64,000 nucleotides of DNA from Magnetofaba australis IT-1 (lineage in GTDB: Bacteria; Pseudomonadota; Magnetococcia; Magnetococcales; Magnetococcaceae): the NCBI RefSeq assembly GCF_002109495.1, contig NZ_LVJN01000021.1:248001-312000 (forward strand), in the 5' to 3' direction. This document shows, in pieces, positions 1 through 8,800 of the stretch; within the stretch, counting starts at the first letter, position 1; each line of letters opens with the position of its first letter. Both the position numbers and the translations under genes were made by a program. The notes beneath the pieces are model-generated. The model was not told the DNA's origin and did not search any database. It saw only the letters and a program-made list of their open reading frames with translations.

Positions 1-6
1 TGATTG

Positions 7-621
7 ATGAGTTTCCCCCCCGCATTTTATCGCTGGCGCCCCCACCCCTGGCACGGTCTGGAAGTGGGACCGGACGCCCCGGAGATTGTCCACGCCTACA
101 TCGAGATCACGCCGTTCGACCTGGTCAAATATGAAGTGGACAAGGCCACCGGTTATCTGTTGGTGGACCGCCCGCACCGCAGCTCCTCGCAACCGCCCGC
201 GCTGTATGGCTTTGTGCCCCGCACCTACTGCGGCGACCGCGTGCGCTCCCTCTCCCCCGACTCCACCAAGGGCGACGGCGACCCGCTGGATATCTGCGTC
301 ATCTCCGAGCGCCCCATCAGCAAGTCCGAGGTGATCCTCAACTCCCGCGTGGTGGGCGGCATTCAGATGATCGACCACGGCGAAGCCGACGACAAAATCA
401 TCGCCGTGCTGGCCAATGACAACGTATGGGGCTCCTGCCGCGATCTCAAAGACGTGCCTGAAGTGATGGTGGAGCGCCTGCGCCACTACTTCCATACCTA
501 TAAGATGATCCCCGGTGAAGATGAAAACCGCGTCTCCGTGGATGTGGTCTACGACGCCGACCACGCCAAAAAGGTGGTGCGCGCCTCCATGGAGGACTAC
601 ATCGACATGTACGGCGGCTGA
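7..621 (+). CDS. ppa: Inorganic pyrophosphatase (family I)
   Basis: Hydrolyses pyrophosphate to two phosphates in the cytoplasm, pulling biosynthetic reactions forward. The protein is 204 residues, close to the usual family I length of 170-220. The signature DGDPLDI is visible at about residues 90-96, with the metal-binding aspartates in place, and [11 protein letters not shown] lies upstream in the usual position. ATG at 7 was preferred to the in-frame TTG at 4. The sequence before the gene lies outside the window, so operon membership cannot be judged. A hairpin terminator follows at 646. Confidence 0.95.
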   Translation: MSFPPAFYRWRPHPWHGLEVGPDAPEIVHAYIEITPFDLVKYEVDKATGYLLVDRPHRSSSQPPALYGFVPRTYCGDRVRSLSPDSTKGDGDPLDICVISERPISKSEVILNSRVVGGIQMIDHGEADDKIIAVLANDNVWGSCRDLKDVPEVMVERLRHYFHTYKMIPGEDENRVSVDVVYDADHAKKVVRASMEDYIDMYGG

Positions 622-645
622 TCCCAACCGCCCATGGTCAGATGC

Positions 646-680
646 ATCGGCGGGGCCTTTGGGCTCCGCCGATTGCTTTT
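646..680 (+). terminator. Rho-independent terminator of ppa
   Basis: The arms ATCGGCGGGGCC (646-657) and GGCTCCGCCGAT (662-673) pair over 12 bp with one mismatch around a 4-nt loop. TGCTTTT follows. It lies 25 bp after the ppa stop codon. Confidence 0.7.
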
Positions 681-699
681 GTGCGTTGTGAAAATTGGA

Positions 700-944
700 A
701 AATGAGAAATGGGATGCTGAAAGATATTGAGGGCTGCGCCCTCAAACTCCCCTGAAGATCAACAGCCACACCGTGGGCGCTGCCCACACCCGCTGGGGGC
801 GCAGCCCCCAGACCCCGCCGCCGACCAGTCGGCGGCCAATAGTCAGCGCAAGCGCCACCTGCGTCACGCAAACATTGGCCGCTCTGTGCGGTTATGGTTG
901 CGCATGAGTCGTAAACCTTCCCTTTGATTCTTTGGTTGACTATA
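700..944 (+). mobile_element. MITE-like hairpin repeat, copy 1
   Basis: Carries the ordered hairpins of the family: GAGGGCTGCGCCCTC, GTGGGCGCTGCCCAC, the CTGGGGGC/GCCCCCAG stem and CCGCCGACCAGTCGGCGG. The block CCAATAGTCAGCGCAAGC and CACGCAAACATTGG follow. The right end TTGACTATAG is present, but I cannot recognise the left TATAGTC end, so the left boundary is approximate. It fills the ppa-bioF gap and ends only 8 nt before the likely bioF ATG, so the ribosome-binding region of bioF lies inside the repeat. Confidence 0.8.
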
Positions 945-952
945 GTGCGCTG

Positions 953-2143
953 ATGTCCGTCGCCGCCATCCACGCCACCTACTCCGACTATTGCCAGCAA
1001 CGGGAACAACGCGGTCAATTGCGCCGTCTGACGCCCTATACGCCGCTGCCCAACGGGCGCGTGCGCGACGCCGACGGCCGCGAGCTGATCAACTTCTCCA
1101 GCAACAACTATCTGGGGCTGGCGCACCACCCGCTGCTGATCCAACGCGCCGCCGAATGGACGCAACAGTATGGCGCAGGCGCCACTGCGGCGCGGCTGGT
1201 GTGCGGCGATCTGCCGCCCATGGCCGCCATCGAAGCGAAGCTGGCGCGGGGCAAACGCAGCGAAGCGGCGCTGCTGCTGGGAGCGGGCTATCTGGCCAAC
1301 GCCGCGCTGCTGCCCGCGCTGCTGGACAAACGGGTGCTGGGCGCCGAGCCGCTGGTGTTCTGCGACCGGCTCAACCACGCCAGCATGCACCAGGGCTGCG
1401 TCACCGCCGGAGTGCGGCAGATTCGCTATCGCCACAACGATCTGGATCATCTGCGCGCGCTGCTGGAGAAGCATGCGGATTCCGACGCGGCCAAGTTCAT
1501 CCTCAGCGAGAGCGTGTTCAGCATGGATGGCGACCGCGCCGACATGGCGGGGTTGATCGCCATCAAGGAGCAGTACGGCGCCTTCCTCTATATTGATGAA
1601 GCCCACGCCACCGGCGTGCTGGGTCCGGACGGCTTCGGCCTGTCGGCGCAGTGGCCGGGACGGGTGGATCTGGCCATGGGCACCTTCAGCAAGGGGCTGG
1701 GCGGATTTGGCGCCTATGCGGCCTGCTCGGCGGCGCTGCGAGCATATCTGATCAATGCGGCTGGGGGCTTTATCTACGCCACCGCGCCACCGCCTGCGGT
1801 GCTGGGGGCGATGGATGCGGCGCTGGATCTGCTGCCGCAACTGGCGGATCAGCGCCAGCGATTGCAGGCGGGTTCCGATGGGTTGCGGGCGCAATTCACC
1901 GCGGCGGGGCTGGATGTGGGGGCCTCGACCACGCCGATCATTCCGGTGATTGTGGGCGGTGAGGCGCAGGCGTTGGCGTTGGCCGAGGCGTTGAAGCAGG
2001 CGGGAATGCTGGGGGTGGCGATTCGCCCGCCCACAGTGCCCAAAGGGGCGAGCCGGGTGCGCTTAACGCTCAGCGCGGCGCATGATGATGCGGATTGGGC
2101 AAAACTGGGCGAGATTCTACCAAGATTGGCAAGCGCCATATAG
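953..2143 (+). CDS. bioF: 8-amino-7-oxononanoate synthase
   Basis: PLP-dependent condensation of pimeloyl-ACP with L-alanine, the first step of biotin ring assembly. The protein is 396 residues, typical for BioF. FSSNNYLGL near the N-terminus, IDEAHATGVLG, and GTFSKGLGG with the PLP-binding lysine (K247) are all visible. The ATG at 953 was chosen because the longer TTG start at 932 lies in the end of a dispersed repeat. No clear Shine-Dalgarno sequence precedes 953. It heads the group bioF / BioH-like / bioC / bioB. A reversed repeat copy separates it from the next gene. Confidence 0.95.
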   Translation: MSVAAIHATYSDYCQQREQRGQLRRLTPYTPLPNGRVRDADGRELINFSSNNYLGLAHHPLLIQRAAEWTQQYGAGATAARLVCGDLPPMAAIEAKLARGKRSEAALLLGAGYLANAALLPALLDKRVLGAEPLVFCDRLNHASMHQGCVTAGVRQIRYRHNDLDHLRALLEKHADSDAAKFILSESVFSMDGDRADMAGLIAIKEQYGAFLYIDEAHATGVLGPDGFGLSAQWPGRVDLAMGTFSKGLGGFGAYAACSAALRAYLINAAGGFIYATAPPPAVLGAMDAALDLLPQLADQRQRLQAGSDGLRAQFTAAGLDVGASTTPIIPVIVGGEAQALALAEALKQAGMLGVAIRPPTVPKGASRVRLTLSAAHDDADWAKLGEILPRLASAI

Positions 2144-2154
2144 AGAATCAAAGC

Positions 2155-2396
2155 TATAGTGAGTCAACACGAAAACTGCGCAGAATGGCCAATGTTTGCG
2201 TGACGCTGGTTCGGCTTGCGTTGACTATTGGCCGCCGACTGGTCGGCGGCGGGGTCTGGGGTCCGCGACCCCAGCGGGGTGTGGGGCGGCGCCCCACGAT
2301 TTGGCTTTTGACTTTTGGAACTCGAGGGCGGAGCCCTCGATATCTTCCATTTTCAAAATCGCGAATGTCCATTTTTGGATTTGACTGACTCTTATA
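2155..2396 (-). mobile_element. MITE-like hairpin repeat, copy 2 (reverse)
   Basis: Same element as copy 1 on the opposite strand. The left boundary is TATAGTGAGTCAA and the right is TTGACTGACTCTTATA, so the inverted ends are recognisable. In order from the left it holds the CCAATGTTTGCGTGACG block, CCGCCGACTGGTCGGCGG, CTGGGGTCCGCGACCCCAG, GTGGGGCGGCGCCCCAC and GAGGGCGGAGCCCTC. It is about 242 bp long and splits the biotin operon. Confidence 0.85.
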
Positions 2397-2447
2397 TATG
2401 TTCAGCAACACTGTGCGTAAATGCACAGGAGTAAAACGAACGAGGGT

Positions 2448-2487
2448 GCAGGGCAAAGCCCTGCCGGGGTTTGGGGCGGAGCCCCAA
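2448..2487. repeat. Two-unit hairpin ladder (23-bp period)
   Basis: The palindromes GCAGGGCAAAGCCCTGC (2448-2464) and TTGGGGCGGAGCCCCAA (2471-2487) start 23 bp apart, with spacer CGGGGT (ACCCCG on the other strand). This is the same hairpin-plus-ACCC unit seen at 18718-18805, in reverse orientation. It lies 71 bp before the BioH-like gene. Confidence 0.7.
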
Positions 2488-2557
2488 TATCTTTCATCTT
2501 CAACAGTGTAAAAACAGACTCCATGCTCATCCACATCACCCGACAGGAAAACCCAGC

Positions 2558-3283
2558 ATGGCGTTAACGCTGGTCATGGCGCATGGCTGGGGCCTGGGGC
2601 CGGGGCTGTGGCGCCCCATGCGCCGCCATCTGGAGCCTCATTGGCCGGTGCAGGCCATCGATCTGGGCTTTGTCGGCGCAGGCGACTGGCAAACTCCGCC
2701 TGCGGGCGAGTGGGTCGGCGTGGGCCACTCCCTGGGCGGGCAGTGGCTGATGCAAGGGCTGGTGACGCAACAGAACCCCGAGTGCGCCGATCCCCACCCC
2801 TGGGGCGCAGAAGCCTGGACGCGCTGTCGCGGTTTGTGCTTCATCGCAGCCGCGCCGCGTTTTGCCCACGCCGAGGGGTTTGCCGAGGGGGTTTCGCCAC
2901 GGATTTTACAGCGCATGCGGAAACGGCTGGGCGAAGACCCCGCACAAGTGTTAAAAGAGTTCGGCCAACGCGGCGGCGTGCCCGATTTCATGAATCGCGG
3001 CGCGCCTGCGACGCTGGACGCCGCCCGCCTGGACGCCGGGCTGGCGTGGCTGGCCGACTGGGACGCGCGCGACGCCCTCGCCGCCACCCCCCTGCCCTGG
3101 CGCCTCATCGCCGCCCAGGACGACCCGGTGATGACCCCGAGCATGCTGCGCGCCGCCTATGGCGCGTGCGCCGATGATCCGCAGATCAGCCACTGGATGG
3201 CCGATGGCGGCCACATGTTGCCTTTGACGCGCGCCGCCCAGTGCGCGCAGACGCTGATGCGTTTTTTGGAGACCCTGGCATGA
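2558..3283 (+). CDS. Alpha/beta hydrolase, probable pimeloyl-ACP methyl ester esterase (BioH-like)
   Basis: Probably removes the methyl ester from pimeloyl-ACP methyl ester once the chain introduced by BioC is complete. The protein is 241 residues from ATG 2558, which has AGGAAA upstream; an upstream extension to 2471 runs into repeat DNA. The oxyanion-hole region MAHGWGLG is at the N-terminus. The nucleophile is S58 in GHSLGG, the likely acid is D188 or D189 in QDDPV, and the base is H219 in GGHMLP, giving a full triad. Its stop codon overlaps the bioC start (ATGA). The fold is certain; the BioH role rests mainly on operon position. Confidence 0.82.
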   Translation: MALTLVMAHGWGLGPGLWRPMRRHLEPHWPVQAIDLGFVGAGDWQTPPAGEWVGVGHSLGGQWLMQGLVTQQNPECADPHPWGAEAWTRCRGLCFIAAAPRFAHAEGFAEGVSPRILQRMRKRLGEDPAQVLKEFGQRGGVPDFMNRGAPATLDAARLDAGLAWLADWDARDALAATPLPWRLIAAQDDPVMTPSMLRAAYGACADDPQISHWMADGGHMLPLTRAAQCAQTLMRFLETLA

Positions 3284-4110
3284 CCCAGTTGTTCGACCCG
3301 TCCACCCACCGGCGCGCCCGGCGCAACAAGCGCGTAGCCCACGCCTTCTCCAAAGCCCACGGCTACCACCAGCGCGCGCTGACCCAGCGCCACATCGCCG
3401 AAGAGCTGGACGCGCAGTTGGAGGAGCTGGAGCTGCCCAACGCGCCGCGGGTGCTGGAGATCGGCTGCGGCACCGGCTTTTTGAGCGCGCCGGTGTTGCG
3501 CCGCTGGCCGCAGGGCGACTTCCTGTTCACCGACATCTCCCCCAACATGCTCAACCGCGCCCGCGCGCACCTGGGCGGACTGCCGGGTCGGCGTCAGTTC
3601 GTGGCCATGGATGGGGAGCAGTGCGCGCTCAAACCCGGCTTTGACCTCATCGTCTCCAGCATGGCGTTCCAGTGGTTCGCCGATCTGGCCAGCACGCTGA
3701 CGCAACTGGTCAGTCTGCTCAATCCAGGCGGACATCTGGCCTTCGCCACCCTGGGCGCGGAGACGTTTCAGGAGTGGCGCCGCGCCTGCGCGCGGCAGAG
3801 CGCGGCGTGCGGCAGTCCCCACTTCCCCACCCTGGACGATATGGAGAAGCTGTGGCCCGCTGGCGGCGAAGGGTGGCTGGACGAAGAGCGCGTTGACGTA
3901 CAGCACCCCTCGGCGCACGCCTTCCTGCGCTGTCTGCGCGACGTGGGCGCCCACCGCTCCACTCTGGACCACCGCCCGCTGTCGGCGGCGACCATGCGTC
4001 GCCTGCTGCGCGCCGCCGCCGCGCGCGACGGCGGCGGCGGCTTCTCGGTCACCTATCATGTGCTCTATGGAATCTATACCCGTGACAACGACCTCGGCCC
4101 CATCCACTGA
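3280..4110 (+). CDS. bioC: Malonyl-ACP O-methyltransferase
   Basis: SAM-dependent methylation of malonyl-ACP, which disguises the free carboxyl so fatty acid synthesis can build the pimeloyl chain. The protein is 276 residues. The class I methyltransferase motif VLEIGCGTGFLS is at about residues 58-69 and FTDISPNML follows as motif II. MAFQW, in the usual substrate-region position for BioC, is also present. ATG 3280 overlaps the preceding stop by four bases, indicating translational coupling. Its 3' end overlaps the probable bioB start by about 44 bp. Confidence 0.92.
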   Translation: MTQLFDPSTHRRARRNKRVAHAFSKAHGYHQRALTQRHIAEELDAQLEELELPNAPRVLEIGCGTGFLSAPVLRRWPQGDFLFTDISPNMLNRARAHLGGLPGRRQFVAMDGEQCALKPGFDLIVSSMAFQWFADLASTLTQLVSLLNPGGHLAFATLGAETFQEWRRACARQSAACGSPHFPTLDDMEKLWPAGGEGWLDEERVDVQHPSAHAFLRCLRDVGAHRSTLDHRPLSAATMRRLLRAAAARDGGGGFSVTYHVLYGIYTRDNDLGPIH

Positions 4111-5128
4111 GTCCGGCGCCACACGGCCCCGCGCGACCAGCGGCGACCCCTTCTGCGACGCTCTGGCGAGCCAGGCGCTGGCGGGCGAGCCCATCGCCGA
4201 GGCCGACGCCCTGCGCCTGCTCACCGATGCGTCCATTCCCCTGCTGGCGCTGCTGCAGGCGGCGTTCGCCGTGCGTCACGCCCACTTTGGCCGTGGGGTG
4301 CGGGTGCACATTCTCAACAATGTGCAAAACGGCTATTGCCCGGAGGAGTGCAACTACTGCGCCCAGGCCAAAAACAGCGACGCGCCCATTGAGAAGTACA
4401 GTCTCAAATCCGACGACGAGATTCTCGACGGCGCGCGCCGTGCGTATGAGTCGGGAGCGTATCGCTACTGCATCGTGCAGTCGGGGCGCGGACCCGGGGC
4501 CAAACGCGTGGAGCAGATGGCGGATCTGATCAGCCGCATCAAGGCGACCTATCCGGTGCAGGTGTGTCTGTCGGCGGGATTGCTGGAGGAGGGCATGGCC
4601 GCGCAACTCAAAGCGGCGGGGCTGGATCGCTATAACCACAATCTCAACACCGCCGAGAGCCACTACGGCAAGATCTGCTCCACCCACGGCTACGCCGACC
4701 GTTTATCCACCCTGACTCAGGCCAAAGCGGTGGGGCTGGAGGTGTGCAGCGGCATGATCATGGGCATGGGCGAGCCGCCGCAGGATCTCATCGAAGTGGC
4801 GCGCACCCTCAAGCGACTAAACGCCCGCTCCATTCCGCTCAACTTCTACGTCTACGTGCCCGGCGCGCAGTTGGGCGAGGTGGATCAGCTCACACCGGAC
4901 TACTGCCTGCGCGCGCTGTGTCTGTTCCGCTTTATCAACCCCGATGCCGAGATCCGCGCGGCGGGCGGACGCGAAGCCAATCTGCGCGGCCTGGCCTCCC
5001 TGGCGCTCTATCCGGCCAATTCGATCTTCGCCGAGGGCTATCTCAACGTGGGCGGCGATGCGGCCCAGGCGGCGCGGCGCATGATTGAGGATGCGGGCTT
5101 CTTCGTGGAGAGCGTGGAGGAGGAGTAA
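4067..5128 (+). CDS. bioB: Biotin synthase (radical SAM)
   Basis: Inserts sulfur into dethiobiotin to form biotin. The protein is 353 residues from ATG 4067; a GTG at 4082 is an alternative. The radical SAM cluster CPEECNYC gives C91, C95 and C98 for the 4Fe-4S cluster. YNHNLNT and the later NFYVYVPG region match the BioB core. The N-terminal 25 residues are a low-complexity Thr/Ser-rich extension, so the true start may be later. The gene overlaps the end of bioC in another frame. No bioA or bioD is present, so those steps must be encoded elsewhere. Confidence 0.93.
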   Translation: MESIPVTTTSAPSTESGATRPRATSGDPFCDALASQALAGEPIAEADALRLLTDASIPLLALLQAAFAVRHAHFGRGVRVHILNNVQNGYCPEECNYCAQAKNSDAPIEKYSLKSDDEILDGARRAYESGAYRYCIVQSGRGPGAKRVEQMADLISRIKATYPVQVCLSAGLLEEGMAAQLKAAGLDRYNHNLNTAESHYGKICSTHGYADRLSTLTQAKAVGLEVCSGMIMGMGEPPQDLIEVARTLKRLNARSIPLNFYVYVPGAQLGEVDQLTPDYCLRALCLFRFINPDAEIRAAGGREANLRGLASLALYPANSIFAEGYLNVGGDAAQAARRMIEDAGFFVESVEEE

Positions 5129-5156
5129 TCCACCCCTCCCCGCCACAAAAAGCAAA

Positions 5157-5186
5157 GGGCGCAGAGATCGTGTGATCTCTGCGCCC
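5157..5186. terminator. Bidirectional terminator between bioB and the small acidic gene
   Basis: A perfect 13-bp stem, GGGCGCAGAGATC (5157-5169) with GATCTCTGCGCCC (5174-5186), around loop GTGT. Read on the minus strand it is followed by TTTGCTTTTTG, a good U-tract, so it best serves the minus-strand gene ending at 5394. Its position between convergent genes suggests use in both directions. Confidence 0.75.
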
Positions 5187-5393
5187 CACTCCGCCACGAC
5201 CGACTCCCCCCAGAGCGTCGTAGCGGCATTCCAGTCTGCAGGCGATTTTGCCGTGCGCCAAAGCGCCATCCCACCTCCCGCAAAAATCGCTGCTGCAAAA
5301 CCGATCTAGAATAGCGGCATCGCCTCAGCAACACGACTGGCAATTGAAAATATCAATTTCTATTGGGAACGGATCGTCCCGCGTGCAGACTTG

Positions 5394-5639
5394 TTAGGCC
5401 TCCCACGCCGCTTTGAGCGCCGCGTGCAGGGCGCGCCAGCGGGCCGGGTCGCTCTGAGTCTCGGGATTGACGTAGAGGAACTGTCCCACCTCATCCAGAC
5501 AGCCGCCCAAGCCATCGCCGGCATCGTAAACCAGCAGCTCCTCGGCGCCGCCCGCGCCGGTGCGGCTCAACACATAACCCTGCGCCCGCGCCCAGGCGAT
5601 CTGCGCGGCGTCCGGGGGACTGATGGGGGCGTCACTCAT
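5394..5639 (-). CDS. Small acidic hypothetical protein
   Basis: An 81-residue protein I do not recognise. It is rich in Ala, Asp, Glu and Gly, with no membrane segment or cysteine pair; YVLSRTGAGGAEELLVYD is the most distinctive stretch. The ATG at 5639 has a strong AGGAGA Shine-Dalgarno 5-10 nt upstream, which is the main reason to believe the gene and to reject the 477-residue extension in the same frame. It is divergent from the hybrid kinase at 5877 and convergent with bioB, and has a good terminator downstream. Confidence 0.7.
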   Translation of the reverse strand: MSDAPISPPDAAQIAWARAQGYVLSRTGAGGAEELLVYDAGDGLGGCLDEVGQFLYVNPETQSDPARWRALHAALKAAWEA

Positions 5640-5876
5640 GCTGCTCTCCTGCTGCTGTGGCCACAGACCCGCTCTGGGCCAACATCGATCTGTCTTTACG
5701 TGAGTTGAACAAAGCAGAAGATTCGCCTGCTTTTGCCCTCCATATTCCCCTCGTTTGGGGTATCCTGACAACAGGATTCGCCCCGATGGGCTCCCCGCCA
5801 TTCCCGACTCAGTCGATTCCACTCCCTCCTCGGCGCGCGCGCCGGGGCGCCCGGCGCTGTGGCATGAGGGCCGCGC

Positions 5877-8800
5877 ATGAATGTTGCCCAACTTTCGCTC
5901 AATCGCATCACCGTCATCGCTCTGCTGGTCACTGTCAGCATTGTCGGCGCGTTGGCCACCGGCCTCACGCTGATCGCGCTCAACGTCAGCTTCTCCCACC
6001 ATGCCCAGCAGATGCAGCGTGGACTGGTGAGCGATTTTACCAAGTCGCTGCGCGACGCCGTGGCTGTACGCCGCGCCATCCTGCAGGATCTGGCCGCCAA
6101 TCCCCAATGGGCGGCGGATCTGCAATCCAAAGAGACGGCGCAACCGCAAATTGAGGCGCGCTTGGCGCAAACGCGTCTGGTGGGCAAACAGGCGCCGATG
6201 ATTCTGTTCGACGCCGCCGGCGCCCCGCGCGCCACGGTGGACACCGAACCGTGGTGGATCACCCCGGCGCAGCTGGCCGCCGCCCTGCGCGACCCCCTGC
6301 CTCTGGTGTGGCGCGAAACCAACGCGCTCAATGAGCACGGCCCCTCGTTGTGGGCGCTGGCGCCAATCCGCCAGCAGGGCGTCACTCTCGGCGCGTTGGC
6401 CACCCAACTCCCCCTGGCGAAACTTCCAGCAATTCGTCGTTTGCAGGCCGATCCCCAGGTTAGTGGCGTGATTCTGATGCATGGCGAGCGCACATTGCTG
6501 CGCGTCGGCATCATGCAGGGAGAGCCCTCTATCAAACATCACATGCGGAAATTGGGCCTCACTGCACAGTTCTATCTGGATTGGAGTTCTCTGCGCGAAG
6601 AGCGCGCCAAACTGCTGGGACGGTTTCTGCTGCTGGGCGCGCTGGCCATGGCCGCCCTGGGCTGGCTGTTGCACCGGCTGGGACGCCACTACCTGGTGGA
6701 GCCGCTGCAACTGCTGGAACAACGCGCCGCGCGCCTGGGCGCCGCCGATATCAACACCGCGCCTCTGCCGGAGCTGCCGGGACGCGAATTGAACGCCCTG
6801 GCGCAAACCCTGGAGCGGATGGGACACAAAATCGCCCAGTCACACGCCGAGTTGGAGCGTCAAGTCAGCGAACGCACCGCCGCGCTGCGCGCGCGCGAAA
6901 CCGAAGCGCGCAAACTGGCCATGGTGGCGCGCCATACCGATAACATCGTCATCATCACCGGCCCTGACCGTCGCATTGAGTGGGTCAACGAAAGCTTTAC
7001 CCGCATCACCGGCTATACCCTGGATCAAGCGCGGGGCGTCACCCCGGGGGCGCTGTTGCAGGGGCCGGAGACCGACCCGAAAACCATCCGCATGCTCTCG
7101 GCCAAGCTCAATGCGCGCGAAAGCTGCGAGGCGGAGATCCTCAACTATCGCAGCAGCGGCGAGGCCTACTGGGTGCACATGTTCATCCAGCCGATTTTCG
7201 ACGACTTCGGACATCTGGAGAACTACATCGCCTTGGGCTTGGAGATCACCCAACGCATCGCCCACGAGCGCGCGTTGCAGGAAGCGGCGCTGGCTATTGA
7301 GCACAATGAGCAGCGTCTGCGCATGGCCCTGGAGAATGGCGAACTGGGACTGTGGGACGTCAATTTCGCCACCGGCGAATCCTACGGCAACGACATTGAG
7401 CGGCGCATCTATGGCCATGATATCACTGAAGCGTGGGGCAAACGGCGCAATTGGGTGGAACAGTTGCACCCGGCGGACCGTAATCGCGTGCTTGAGGCGG
7501 GCGAGGCGTATCGCTCTGGAGCCATAGAGAAGTATGACCTGGAGTATCGCATCCTCACTCATGATGGCGAACCGCGTTGGGTGCACAGTCGCGGCGCAGC
7601 GGTGGCGCGGGCTGAATCCGGACGCGTAACGCGCATGGTGGGCACGGTGCGCGATATCACCGAACGCAAAGCGCTGGAGGCGGAGATGACCGCCGCGCGC
7701 GAAGCCGCCGAGTCCGCCAGCGAAGCCAAGAGCCGCTTCCTGGCTAACATGAGCCATGAGATCCGCACCCCCATGAACGCCGTCATCGGCATGGCCGAAC
7801 TGGCCCTGAGCACCGATCTGAACCCGCGCCAGCGCGACTATGTGGAGAAGATTCACGCCTCGGGCAAGGCGCTGCTCGGGATTCTCAACGACATTCTGGA
7901 CTACTCCAAAATCGAAGCCCAACGCATTGAACTGGAACAGATTCCATTCAGTCTGTGGGAGCTTCTCGAACGCTGCGGCGACCTGCTCGCCCCGCTGCTG
8001 CGGCAAAAACCGGTGGAGCTGCTGTTCAATGTGCCGCCCAACGCCCCCGACGCCTGGATCGGCGATCCGCTGCGGTTGGGGCAGATTCTCAACAATCTGT
8101 TGGGCAACGCGCTCAAGTTCACCGATCGCGGCGAAATCGAGCTGTCGGTGCGCGTGCGCCCCGACCCCCAACAGATATCACAACGTCTGCTGCAGATCAG
8201 CGTGCGCGATACCGGCATCGGCATGAGTCAAGAGCAGATGGCGACGCTGTTCCAGCCCTTTGTCCAGGCCGACAGCAGCGCCACCCGCCGCTTTGGCGGC
8301 TCCGGTCTGGGACTCACCATCAGTCAGCGTCTGGCGGCGTTGATGGGCGGGCGCATTAGCGTCTCCAGCCAGCCGGAGATCGGCAGTCGATTCACGTTGG
8401 AGATCTCCTTGCCGCTCAATGAAGAGTACGCGCCTAGCGCCGATCCTTGGAGCAGGCTGGCGGGCGTCACGGTGATGGTGGTCGACGACCACCCGTTGAT
8501 GCGGCAACTGCTCAGCGAGCAGTTACGCGCCCATCAGGTGACAGTGGTTGAGGCCGACTCCGGCGCGCGCGCGTTGGCGATTCTGCACGAACGCATGGCG
8601 GCAAACGCGCCCCGCATTCCCTGCCTGTTGCTGGATTGGCGCATGCCCGCCATGGATGGTTTGGAGACTGCCCGCCGCATCGCCCAGGAGATCCCCCTCG
8701 CGCAGCGCCCCAGAGTGGTGATGGTCACCAGCAACATCGACCCACATCTGCGCCAACAAGCCGAAACCGTGGGCGTGACGGCGATGCTGGGCAAGCCCGC

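Noticed and set aside
638-1894. Long minus-strand frame opposite bioF (418 codons)
   Set aside because: It is antisense to a certain gene, has low-complexity Arg/Gln/His-rich sequence typical of GC-rich shadow frames, and runs into the repeat.
2154-2534. Recurrent peptide (RDAGxACADYWPPTGRRRGLG type) encoded by several repeat copies
   Set aside because: It appears on the antisense of the MITE hairpins in copies 1, 2, 3 and 6, but the frame breaks at different places and is explained by conserved palindromes, so it is not called as a gene.
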